This document shows positions 1 to 8,926 of a stretch of 64,000 bases of DNA, one piece after another. The translations under genes were made by a program, and so were the position numbers. The DNA comes from Polytrichum commune (lineage: Eukaryota; Streptophyta; Polytrichopsida; Polytrichales; Polytrichaceae), in contig OX485804.1 in the NCBI GenBank assembly GCA_950295325.1, positions 62,836,533 through 62,900,532 of the forward strand, in the 5' to 3' direction. The notes under the pieces were generated by a model, which was given only the letters and a program-made list of their open reading frames with translations, did not search any database and was not told the origin of the DNA. The number at the start of each line of letters is the position of its first letter. The stretch's first letter is position 1.

Positions 1-1677
1 GGTATGTGACAATTGCAATCAAGTGCTACCCTACCTGCTCGCCGCGCTTCTGAGGATCTAAATGGAATTTGGTGGAAACTCTCTTGCGAGTGGAATCTCC
101 ACATTTAGTGGCAATTTTCAATGCATGATCATGGGGATTGATGAAGCTACTGTTTGTACTGATGAGGTGTATTTTTCTGGAGCTAAGTATAGAGACACTA
201 TCAACTCAACATGATACAGCAATTTCCGAAAATATCGTGCCTGCTCACGGTTGAGGCCATGCACAAATGCTATATAGGTAGGTTGAGCGGAAATTATGTA
301 GAAGTATTTTATGCATGACCTCCCCAGTGCATCAGTGGCTGTAATTATACTGGTTCATATTGTGAATATATGGATAATAAAATTGGATGTCAGGCTCGCA
401 CACATCACAGGAATTTTGGATGTCAGGCTCGCACACATTGCAGGACTTTTGGATGCACCGAATGTCCACATATTTAGCTTATAAGGCTAATTTAGCAGTA
501 TGTTCACCACAGTACTATTCTCATGAAGCAAAACAAGATGCTTGAGAATTCAGTACTAAAATGCATGAGAAGCATCAACTAATTTATGCACATTCTGCTG
601 CCATGTGGTATCCACATATTCAAGTTGAGTTTATCAATCCTCTGGAGGAGCCAGTAAAAGGTATGCTCGCCTAAAACAAAGTGCATTCATTAGTGTGCTC
701 TCCCTAATTTCTTTCAAATGGTGTGCAATTATGTCTGCATTAGAGGACAGTTTCTTGTGCTCCACAGCAATTCGGAAATCCTTCTACTGACTCCCCAATC
801 TCTCTAACCGAATTTTCTTTAAACTCCTAATGTACCCCTCAATTACCTCGCTGTGTCAATCTCTGCCTAAGAATTTGCAACCGCCCACAAAACCCTAAAA
901 CTCCACAGAAAAATGTAGCGGATTTCATCTCATTGGTTTATGTGGAAAAGATTGCATCTGATCCAATACATCTCTACAATACTATGGTCTAGAGCAGCTT
1001 GCATAGAGTCAGACAGTTCGATAAGGAGCAGTAGGTGGATGTTTTTGGTCTTAAAATTTGGTCTTGATGTTTCAAGGAGCAGAATGGTCATCGTGTTGGA
1101 ATGACATCTTAGCTCCTTGCTGCTTATTTCTCCTCCTACTCATAATGTATAAATTGTCTATAAACAGAGTACCTTTCTGAGGGTAATAGTTTGCGATTAG
1201 ACAAGTAAATTGAAGTACTGATACAGGGGTCATCTAATTGCTCGTGGGATTGATCTATGCCTACTACATCCATTTATTAACTTGTACTTTGGATGATCCA
1301 ATCAATATCTCCAATTTCAAGGATCCATCCTATCAAGCATTGTAGCACTATGCCTCTTGGAAATGTTTTCCTGAATTTTCATGTAGCTATTATTATCCTA
1401 GATGCTTTTTGGTAGTGTCGATATGACAGATTAATGCCTAGCAAATGTGGAGGTTGAAACACTTGAGACCATCAAAGAATAAAAAGCTATAGCAATCAAG
1501 CAGAAAAAAGACTGAAGATAACACAAACCGTCTCCCTACCAATGCAAGATGTGAGAGAATGACACAAGAACTTACTCTTGATGATTCCATCAACGAAAAT
1601 GCGAAGTGCTGCAACTCAACAAAATGACGCAACCACACCCAGACCATGGGCACAAGTGCTGCAATTCACCCAAAAGA
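1..1677. other. Intergenic region, no gene seen
   Basis: No supported coding or RNA gene. The only local structure noticed is a short direct repeat at about 384-455, in which a unit of roughly 32 bases containing GTCAGGCTCGCACACAT occurs twice in a row. The remainder is AT-rich plant-like intergenic sequence. Confidence 0.5.
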
Positions 1678-1751
1678 TGCTTCCACTGAGAGTTGAACTC
1701 AGGACCTCCCGCTTACTAAACGGGTGCTCTAGCCAACTGAGCTATAGAAGC
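1678..1751 (-). tRNA. tRNA-Thr (anticodon AGT), copy 1
   Basis: Read on the minus strand this folds as a complete cloverleaf: acceptor GCTTCTA pairs with TGGAAGC, the anticodon loop is TTAGTAA (anticodon AGT, codon ACU), and the T arm is CTGAG-TTCAACT-CTCAG. It matches the general form of plant tRNA-Thr(AGT). It lies four bases after the 3' end of a tRNA-Ala gene, and an A run in plus (T run in minus) follows it, fitting a Pol III stop. Confidence 0.95.
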
Positions 1752-1755
1752 GAGA

Positions 1756-1828
1756 TGGAGATGCGGGGTATCGATCCCCGTACCTCTCGCATGCTAAGCG
1801 AGCGCTCTACCATCTGAGCTACATCCCC
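1756..1828 (-). tRNA. tRNA-Ala (anticodon AGC), copy 1
   Basis: On the minus strand: acceptor GGGGATG with CATCTCC, anticodon loop TTAGCAT (AGC), T arm GGGGA-TCGATAC-CCCGC-like and discriminator A. The G3:U70 wobble pair in the acceptor stem, the main alanine identity element, is present. It is the upstream member of a closely spaced Ala-Thr pair. Confidence 0.95.
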
Positions 1829-1915
1829 GGAGCTTCCAAGCACACCTTGAAGTCTCGCATGCTACAAAACACTCACAAATCTCATCAAATTTCATCCCGA
1901 GTGATTCACGGCAGT

Positions 1916-1920
1916 AAAAA
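1916..1920 (-). terminator. Likely Pol III terminator after tRNA-Thr copy 2
   Basis: Five T residues on the minus strand three bases beyond the tRNA-Thr 3' end. Copies 1 and 3 have equivalent runs of four (1672-1675) and five (2174-2178). No such run lies between the Ala and Thr genes of any pair. Confidence 0.6.
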
Positions 1921-1923
1921 GGC

Positions 1924-1997
1924 TGTTTCCACTGAGAGTTGAACTCAGGACCTCCCGCTTACTAAACGGGTGCTCTAGCCAACTGAGCTATAGAAGC
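1924..1997 (-). tRNA. tRNA-Thr (AGT), copy 2, acceptor-stem mismatch
   Basis: Same cloverleaf as the other two tRNA-Thr copies except for one base at plus position 1926 (T instead of C). In the tRNA this changes the partner of C2 from G to A, giving a C2-A71 mismatch next to the end of the acceptor stem. The anticodon, T arm and D arm are unchanged. It may be a functional gene with a weakened stem or the first step of decay. Confidence 0.85.
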
Positions 1998-2001
1998 GGA
2001 G

Positions 2002-2074
2002 TGGAGATGCGGGGTATCGATCCCCGTACCTCTCGCATGCTAAGCGAGCGCTCTACCATCTGAGCTACATCCCC
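2002..2074 (-). tRNA. tRNA-Ala (AGC), copy 2
   Basis: Same sequence as copies 1 and 3 by eye, with G3:U70 and the AGC anticodon. It is separated from the downstream tRNA-Thr by four bases (CTCC on the minus strand), with no T run between them. Confidence 0.95.
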
Positions 2075-2181
2075 GGCGGACTTCCAGGCACACCTTAGAA
2101 CCCAACATGTCCACGGCCCGGGAAAAATCCCATCACAATTAAGCTACAGTAATGCATTGTAAAATGAAGCTTCAAAAAGGT

Positions 2182-2255
2182 TGCTTCCACTGAGAGTTGA
2201 ACTCAGGACCTCCCGCTTACTAAACGGGTGCTCTAGCCAACTGAGCTATAGAAGC
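2182..2255 (-). tRNA. tRNA-Thr (AGT), copy 3
   Basis: Complete cloverleaf identical to copy 1, with an intact C2:G71 pair. A five-base A run in plus (2174-2178) follows the gene on the minus strand as a likely Pol III terminator. Confidence 0.95.
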
Positions 2256-2259
2256 GGAA

Positions 2260-2332
2260 TGGAGATGCGGGGTATCGATCCCCGTACCTCTCGCATGCTA
2301 AGCGAGCGCTCTACCATCTGAGCTACATCCCC
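2260..2332 (-). tRNA. tRNA-Ala (AGC), copy 3
   Basis: Complete cloverleaf with G3:U70 and the AGC anticodon. In transcription order it is the first gene of the three-pair cluster. It is followed after four bases (TTCC on the minus strand) by tRNA-Thr copy 3. Confidence 0.95.
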
Positions 2333-2676
2333 AACGGCCATATCGTGACGCAATGAGTCAGAACCAGACCGGTTGTGCTGACATGGAAGACCTAAAACAA
2401 TAAATAGGGGCGAAGGAGCCATGAATTGAAACTACACACCCAACAGTGGAAATTTACAATGAAAGGTGCAAGGCTGGTGGGTATGCAAAATAGCGGAGGG
2501 TTGGAAATGACAGAATGTCAAAAATCACTGGATTTGCATTTGGCATGCTAACGTGGGTGAGCTTCATACTACAACAAAGGAAAGAGTGAAACAGATTCAG
2601 TAATGGAAACACTGGCATACAAGAAGGAATCCTACTAGCTGGTGACTGAAGAGCAAAGAGTAAAGAGCAAAGAGCA

Positions 2677-2932
2677 GATGATGTAGCATGAAGTGATCAT
2701 TGAATTTGCATTCAGGATGTAGTTTTAGTGAGAAGCTTATCTGATGGTGAAGAGCACAGAGCAGATGATGTAGCATGAAGTGATCATTGAATTTGCATTC
2801 AGGATGTAGTTTTAGTGAGAAGCTTATCTGATGGTGAAGAGCACAGAGCAGATGATGTAGCATGAAGTGATCATTGAGTTTGCATTCAGGATGTAGTTTT
2901 AGTGAGAAGCTTATCTGATGGTGAAGAGCTCA
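2677..2932. repeat. 87-base tandem repeat, about three copies
   Basis: The word GATGATGTAGCATGAAGTGA recurs at 2677, 2764 and 2851, an exact 87-base period, with almost no divergence between units. The last unit runs out near GATGGTGAAGAGC at about 2930. Its open frame on the minus strand simply repeats the unit; I see no gene in it. Confidence 0.85.
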
Positions 2933-3185
2933 GATGTAGATGGTTTGGGATGATCTTCCATGGTAACAGGCGCTCGTACACAGACAGGTGTAGAGCGTCA
3001 TGCACTTGTAGAGGAAGGTGGAAAAAGTGATCAGATGGTGCAGGTTTTGTGAGAAATGGAAGTGCTGTCTTCATAACTGTCAGGAGCCACACAGCTTATC
3101 AGTGCAGTTTACCTACTACATTAGTGAGTTGGATACAGATTAATGGAGTGCAAATGAAAGTGACAAAACTCTGCAACTGGCGATT

Positions 3186-3700
3186 AGAAGTTGGGTGCAA
3201 GTGTCAGAAGTTTCCATGATCAATAGGTTGCAATAAGATGGTACACAAGATGGTCACAAGACTCTTAGCACTGTGCATAGGAACTGCAAAAACAAGATGT
3301 CCGCTTGTGAGAAAGAAAGGCAGAGACAAACAAACAGAGCTGAACCTAAGTTTCTCACGTCTGTCCATCCGGCAAGTATCACAAAGTCAAGTCTGGAACT
3401 ATGGCGACTTGAGGGTGCCGATAATGTCGACACATTTCCAAGGAAAGAGTACATTAGAAGTTTGGTGCAAGTGTCAAAAGTTTTCATGATCAATGTGGTG
3501 CAATAAGCTGGTACATAAGAGTCACAAGACTCTTAGAACTGTGCAAAGGAACTGCACAAACACGGTGTCCGCTTGTGAGAAAGAAAGGCCGATACAAACA
3601 GAAATAAACCTAAGTTTCTCTCTTCTGTCAATCTGGCAAGTATTAAAGAGTCAAGTCTGAAATTATGGTGACACATTCCCAAGGAAAGAGTACATACCTG
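3186..3700. repeat. Tandem duplication of a segment of about 250 bases
   Basis: Two adjacent units (about 3186-3453 and 3454-3700) share the same order of words: GGTGCAAGTGTCA, TCACAAGACTCTTAG, TGTCCGCTTGTGAGAAAGAA, AGTCAAGTCTG and CCAAGGAAAGAGTACAT. The second unit has lost about 25 bases. The divergence suggests an older event than the neighbouring 87-base array. It lies just downstream of the isomerase gene. Confidence 0.75.
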
Positions 3701-3780
3701 CGGACAATTCACTGCCAATCGATACTGTTGCCAGATGGACTTCCAATGGTATTGAATGGAGAAGTTGAGACATTATTCCG

Positions 3781-4992
3781 TCAGGAGGGCTTCAGGCTTG
3801 GTTTAGCGTCAGGCTTAAGGCTTGGTTTAGCGTCAGGCTTGAGGCTTGTTTTTGGACATGCTGTCAAGCTTGGTTTAGGGGACGGCCAGTGCTCAATGCC
3901 AGTGCCAAGGCCATCAGAGGGAATATGAAAGCTGTGACGACGGCCACATTCGCCAGGAGGAGTTGGGGGAGGAGACGGGGGTGGAGGGCCGCAAGCGTGA
4001 GTGGGAGGGAAATGATCCAAGTTGGTGTTGCGACCGCGCATGATAGGTAATGTTTCCTGGAGCTTCTCTCGCAACGTGTACACGACGATTTCGAAGAGGA
4101 TGAAGAGTGCCCCTTCGTAGCAGCTACCCATGGGCAAGATCTTGTTATCTGTGACTACAAACCTAGCCTTCTCAGGAGGATACAATGTCAATCCCGCTTT
4201 CAGGCCACTACCCTCCGCTTGGTCGCCAACCATCAACATGCTGCCAGCTTTGGAACCTCGGACTTCTTCTCCTCCCTCTTTGATGGAGCCTTTCTTGGCA
4301 GCTTCAGATTTGGCAATCATGTCATCAAGCTTCACACTGAGCTTTGACTTCCCTTTTGGTGCAGCGGCCATAGGATCACCAGCGGGTACTTTCCCGGCTT
4401 TTTGATTCGCATGGTCGAGTTGCCATGGCATCTTGCCATCAACCATCTCCACACCATCGGCTAGTTGCTCCGGAGGTTCCTCCCCGGGGGGGAAATCTGG
4501 CTCAGCTATGGTTTGTGCTGGCACAATTGCCACCACTGATGCAAGCTTGGCGGCTTCTCCTTCAGGCTTCGAAGTTATTACCAATGCTCTTGCACCCGAA
4601 GCAGTAGCTTCAACAATTATGCTATCCGCGCTGCAGAACCATCCCGGCCCCGAGCTCACAATCAAAAGGTCCCCCTCCTTCAGCTGCGGAGTACACACCT
4701 CACCAAACACATGCACTTTCCGCAAGCCCAAGTGGAACAACCGCATTGCAAAACCCTTCATCATGAGGCCCTCCCTGCCTAACCCATGTAGCACTATGTG
4801 CTTGTTCCGAGCTTTCATGATCTCCTTAACTATCGGGACCGTCGGGTCCTGGTTAGCAAGCTCCGCTCGGTTGAAGACGCGGTGAATCTCCGCCAGCGCT
4901 GTAATGGCCATGAAAGAAAGAGATGTCTGCACCATGTATGGACACGCCATGGCTGCGACTTTGAGGGTGTCTTTGAAACTGGAATTCTTCAA
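3781..4992 (-). CDS. SIS-domain sugar-phosphate isomerase-like protein (PHI-like)
   Basis: 403 codons in one exon. The SIS fold is visible as VLHGLGREGLMMKGFAMRLF followed by HLGLRKVHVFGE, then GDLLIVSSGPGWFCSADS, ARALVITSKPEGEAAKLA and near the C-terminus ILPMGSCYEGALFILFE. This order is that of 6-phospho-3-hexuloisomerases, which interconvert a 3-hexulose 6-phosphate and fructose 6-phosphate in microbes; the role of plant homologues is not settled. Two features stand out. A Lys/Glu/Gly-rich insert of about 110 residues lies between the third and last SIS segments. A Pro-rich tail of about 75 residues after RGRNTNLD ends in repeats of SLKPDAKP. The start could be Met1, Met15 or Met28; the last fits the compact SIS N-terminus best. 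Substrate is inferred from family only. Confidence 0.85.
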   Translation of the reverse strand: MKNSSFKDTLKVAAMACPYMVQTSLSFMAITALAEIHRVFNRAELANQDPTVPIVKEIMKARNKHIVLHGLGREGLMMKGFAMRLFHLGLRKVHVFGEVCTPQLKEGDLLIVSSGPGWFCSADSIIVEATASGARALVITSKPEGEAAKLASVVAIVPAQTIAEPDFPPGEEPPEQLADGVEMVDGKMPWQLDHANQKAGKVPAGDPMAAAPKGKSKLSVKLDDMIAKSEAAKKGSIKEGGEEVRGSKAGSMLMVGDQAEGSGLKAGLTLYPPEKARFVVTDNKILPMGSCYEGALFILFEIVVYTLREKLQETLPIMRGRNTNLDHFPPTHACGPPPPSPPPTPPGECGRRHSFHIPSDGLGTGIEHWPSPKPSLTACPKTSLKPDAKPSLKPDAKPSLKPS

Positions 4993-6545
4993 ATAGATTA
5001 CTCAAGTCGTCATCTCCATTTGCTTATCATCCCATCCAATTTCATTCCGCGGTTGTTCCGTCACGCACTCAACTCTTCTCGCACCTTATCAAGAGCAACT
5101 AAATTAGTAACTGCCCTTAATATATCGACATTCACCAGCGAGCAATCTTATATTCACTCGACAACAACAATGCAAGAAGCTAAAATGCCACGCTCATCAC
5201 TTTTCCAATTCCAGTAGGCTCACAGTCCACACACGTCTGCAACTATGCCGATCTCAACGTAATGTCGACCACGCGGACAACTTAACACCGACGTAAGTGT
5301 CTGGATGAAAAAACTTGCAATTATTGTTGGTCAGTCGTAGACTTTCTCCGCAACAACAATGCAAGAAGCTGATTCCACGCTATCACTTCCCTAATCCTCC
5401 TCAGGAAACACGGAGCACAAATTTATACTCCACAATTCTCTATACACATTGCATAGTCATCGTGGGAGATATCATAGAAACCACATGAGCAATTCAAAAC
5501 CGACCTGAAACAGATTCTGCGCTTGTCCATGAGGCTTCACCACTCGGGGACCTTTGAACGAAGAATTCTTACTGCAATCACATGTTCTGGTTAACATGTT
5601 ATTCTTAGCTGCTCCTTAGCATCACGTGCATTCAAGAGACCAAAAATCTTACTACAACTCCCACAAGGAAAGACAGGTCAACTAGTTTAACAAGATCGAC
5701 TTTTCCTGCTGTTTTCGACAAAGTGGAAGCAGAGGGTGAGAAAAGAGTGTTGGCTGCTCCTCAGCGAAAAGGTGATTCTCATCATAAGCTTGAGGAGGCC
5801 AACCTGGATCTTCAAAAAACCAAATCTCGATACAATCACATGTCTATGTAAGTTGATGTCATGTGGAGAAGCAAATAATGAAGTAGGCAGCGCGACGGCT
5901 GCTCCTTAACATCAGGTGGCTCTCAAGAGACCAAATTCTGGGTTGTGTACACAAACACATCAGAAATCAAACTCAGGTTAACCACAAAACTCTCAACTTC
6001 TTCGACATAACGGCTAACATTTAGGCAAGTCCTGGTTCTCTCTTCATGTAGAGGAAGCAAACGATGAGAGAAGAGTGATGGCTGCTCCTGGGCATCAGGT
6101 GACACTCACGATGAGCTTGAAAGGGGGAACCCTAAGGTCATTACAAATACATCACAAAAGGATCACCAGGACTCGGTTTAATAACACGAATTGCCCAGCT
6201 CCTCGGATCAAATGGTGAAGTGGGAGAGCAGGGATGGCTAGGTTACTCCTGAACATCAGGGAGCTCTCGTAAGACCAAATCTGGCCACAAACACATGAGG
6301 AAACACATTTAGGTTAACGTGTGACTCTCCTGACGTCTTTCAGAATTTTGGGTTAAGACATGTCTCTTTCTTGTTCTTTCGGCATGTACTTACTTAAGTT
6401 AGAGGAAGCAAATGGTGAGAGAAGAGTGAGCAGGAGTGATGAAGGTGGAAATTCGGGGAGAAGGGAAGGGGCATGGAGGTGGCTGCTTCAACGGCCGGCC
6501 TTCAACTGACACAGGAACGCATGTCGTCGAAGAGCTGCGGCTTAA
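4993..6545. other. Region upstream of the isomerase gene, degenerate repeats
   Basis: No gene recognised. A word of about 40 bases containing AACAACAATGCAAGAAGCT occurs at about 5162 and again at about 5350. From about 5605 to 6460 a degraded tandem repeat of about 140-180 bases is recognisable by GCTGCTCCT followed by CATCAGGTG and CTCTCAAGAGACCAAAT, at about 5613, 5753, 5902, 6080 and 6244. The isomerase 5' leader and promoter must lie in this interval, but no element is clear enough to mark. Confidence 0.5.
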
Positions 6546-6665
6546 GGGTTAGTTTCTATGTAGGCGCTTGGCCACCAGATTATAGTGGAAATGTAGATTC
6601 CACAACATCAAATCTACATTTCTGCTAGAATCTGGTGGGCGAGCGGCCTCCATGGAAACTAATCC
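6546..6665. mobile_element. Hairpin MITE, PIF/Harbinger (Tourist)-like, 120 bases
   Basis: The element is almost entirely inverted repeat. The left arm starts GGGTTAGTTTCTATGTAGG and the right arm, read backwards, starts GGATTAGTTTCCATGGAGG; both continue through CCACCAGATT and AAATGTAGATT. TAA flanks both ends (6543-6545 and 6666-6668), the three-base target duplication of this superfamily. Its ends match those of the 830-base element at 17760. Confidence 0.85.
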
Positions 6666-6732
6666 TAAGCTAACTTAACTTCTTGATTTTTCCATTCAAA
6701 TCAGGCGGCTCCTCTTTCCCTCCGTTAACTTA

Positions 6733-7590
6733 GGGCATGTGTACACCAAAGCCATTATTCATACTTGCCATGTGGGATTCCACATATATGTTATACACTG
6801 GATTATTATGGGTTGTGGTCCAAAACTATCCTCATGTAAACCTAGAGGAGGGGCATGCAGTACTCTCAATCAATGAGAATTCAAGGATTCCAGACCTTAT
6901 ACCACTAAACCCGTAGTCATCACTAAAGTGGCACTAATTACACTAAATGGGGTATAGTGGTGCGAGAAACATCGCCTCAAAAAAGTTAGTTAACTATAGT
7001 GGTGTGAGAAGTGGCGCCTCAAAATAGTTAGTTAACTATAGTTAACTATAGTGGGTGGACTATATGGTAATAGTGCCCTAATAATGCAGATATCCCTAAA
7101 CCCTAAACCCTAATAAGGGACAGTAATAAAGGCAAATGACGCTCATATGAACTAGAATTGATAAAAAGGTGATACTCTATATTCATATTATTGGTCGAAC
7201 ACGGTAACGTCCGGAAATGGACTTTCACTGTGCAATGGTTCAATTGGGTTGTTTGTTGTGGATTCGTCTGGGTTCGAGTCCCTCGATGGCATTGGTATTT
7301 TTTTCCTGCATCCTACTGATGAGAGTCGGCATCGTAGTTAACTATAGTGGTGCGGTAACATGTCGGCCTCGTGGACCTATTTAACTATAGTGGTTACAGA
7401 AGCAGGCCAGGTTGTGCAGTAGTTAACTCTAGTGATGAGCAATCGGATCGGCCTTGTGGTCTAGTTAACTATAGTGATGCCCTAAACCAAGTACAAGAAA
7501 AGTAGTTAAAATAGTTAACTAGCGTAGTGGTATAAGGTCTAAAGGATTCTCAAGAGCCATGGCCTAATGACTTTCGTGTAAACATGCTCT
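6733..7590. mobile_element. Probable foldback element with internal TTAACTATAGTGG repeats
   Basis: The left end GGGCATGTGTACACCAAAG resembles the reverse of the right end near 7565-7590 (CTTTCGTGTAAACATGCTC). A second inverted pair lies inside (AGACCTTATACCACTA near 6893 against TAGTGGTATAAGGTCT near 7525). The interior carries at least six scattered copies of a word like TTAACTATAGTGG, two telomere-like CCCTAAA units at 7094-7112 and a tRNA-like promoter pair. End positions and superfamily are uncertain. Confidence 0.5.
7236..7281 (+). promoter_or_regulatory. tRNA-like A and B boxes (SINE head remnant)
   Basis: TGGTTCAATTGG (7236-7247) fits the Pol III A-box pattern and GGTTCGAGTCC (7271-7281) is a perfect B box, 35 bases apart, followed by a T run. 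No full cloverleaf forms, so this looks like a tRNA-derived SINE head or tRNA relic rather than a tRNA gene. Confidence 0.5.
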
Positions 7591-7675
7591 GAACTTACTA
7601 AGGCATCTAATAAGGTAGAAAACCTTCCTTATTTGGTTACTTTCTTATTCTGACACCTAACTTGCATTGAGTGGT

Positions 7676-7678
<3 letters not shown>

Positions 7679-7708
<30 letters not shown>

Positions 7709-7731
7709 AACTCCGGTCCCTAATTAAAGGG
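7679..7731 (-). mobile_element. 5'-truncated SINE stub with target duplication
   Basis: A 53-base element made only of a (GATA)n tail and the 3' end GAAACTCCGGTCCC, identical to the 3' end of the full SINE at 16405-16793. Both sides carry TGAGTGGTATA (7668-7678 and 7732-7742), an 11-base target-site duplication. The 3' end is on the left, so it is in minus orientation. Confidence 0.85.
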
Positions 7732-8436
7732 TGAGTGGTATACTACATGTGGTTTGGTGTGGCTCCAACATTGGATTCGGAAACGGCATGTGTTTAGAAT
7801 AAACTGGATTGTTGCTCAAAATATGATAACCAATATAGGTTCAATATTCAACAAATTTGAAGAGTTCGATATGAACATTTAGAGCAACTCCATGATTAAC
7901 TCAATGGTCCACTTGAACAATCCCAAGACCATTGATGGCATGGAAAGTGGATATGAATAGGGGCCATCTGTACCTAGAGCCGGACCGCTCCCACCTCGAC
8001 TACCATGCCATCCTTCGCTCTCACCATCTTGCTTAGAGTTATCACTAGAAGAAAAATTGTCCATTGCAACCATCCGTTGCATCTTGTGATGAGAAAATGC
8101 ATAAATAAATCATTTTGGTTGAAAAACAAAGGATTTTAGTTACCCATTGTCCAAAACTACAATCAAAAACCTTTGGTTGATAATCAAAATTATTTATTTA
8201 TGTATTTTCTTGTCATCAATCGCAATGGCCAAGTCGCAACGGATGGTTGTAATGGACAAGTTTTCTCCTAGTGTGTCCCGAGACCTTGAGAGCTTGATAG
8301 TGTTGCCCTCCTTGTTTTTTGTTGAACACACTTTAATTTTCAATTTGACAAATAATAAGATGTTCATACGAACTCCAAAAAATATGAGGAAAGTGGCTAC
8401 ATCCTTGATTTGGATTTGCTAACCATCTTGTACTAA

Positions 8437-8923
8437 GGGCCACTTCACACTATGGCCGTCCAAGTCGAGAGGTTGTGGGAGTGAATGGCCAAACTTTGTT
8501 GAGAGTCCAAAGAAGTCGGTTGATAATAGCCAATAGAATATAGGAATTGGATCCTTCGGGCGGGCACAGTGTGAAGCCTCCAAAGGCCAAGCCCAAAGTC
8601 CAAAGGAAGAAGGAGCATCCTACTTTATTCCCTGCCAAAAACAACCCCTCCAATCTAACGGCCAAGATCTTGTCAATGATTGAATTTTTTATGAAAAAAA
8701 ATTGACGGCCTCTCGACCATAGTTTGGGTTTTCATTCCCATCCGACCCAAACTTCCTTCGAAAGTCCATCGCCTTGGTCAAAAAGTAGGCATTTTAAATT
8801 GGAACGGCCATTGGACTTTGGCCTCTAGTGTGAAGGGCCGAGAGGCCAAATTCTCGGTTTCTTGCAATATGATTGGTGGAAATCAATGGCCTCTTGACCT
8901 TCGGCCATAGTGTGAAGCGGCCC
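8437..8923. mobile_element. Tourist-like MITE, TIR GGGCCACTTCACACTATGGC, copy 1
   Basis: Terminal inverted repeats of about 20 bases (GGGCCACTTCACACTATGGC at left, its near-complement at right) with TAA on both sides (8434-8436, 8924-8926). No transposase frame; non-autonomous. It is homologous over its whole length to the element at 15148-15641, in the same orientation. Confidence 0.9.
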
Positions 8924-8926
8924 TAA

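Larger units (their letters stand above)
1678..2332 (-). repeat. Tandem array of three tRNA-Ala/tRNA-Thr pairs
   Basis: Three repeats of [tRNA-Ala, 4-base spacer, tRNA-Thr] with periods of about 246 and 258 bases. The tRNA parts are nearly identical, while the inter-pair spacers have diverged and share only short words such as CTTCCA.GCACACCTT. This is what is expected if selection or conversion holds the tRNAs constant after an older tandem amplification. Within each pair no T run separates the genes, so each pair probably gives a two-tRNA precursor. Confidence 0.85.
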
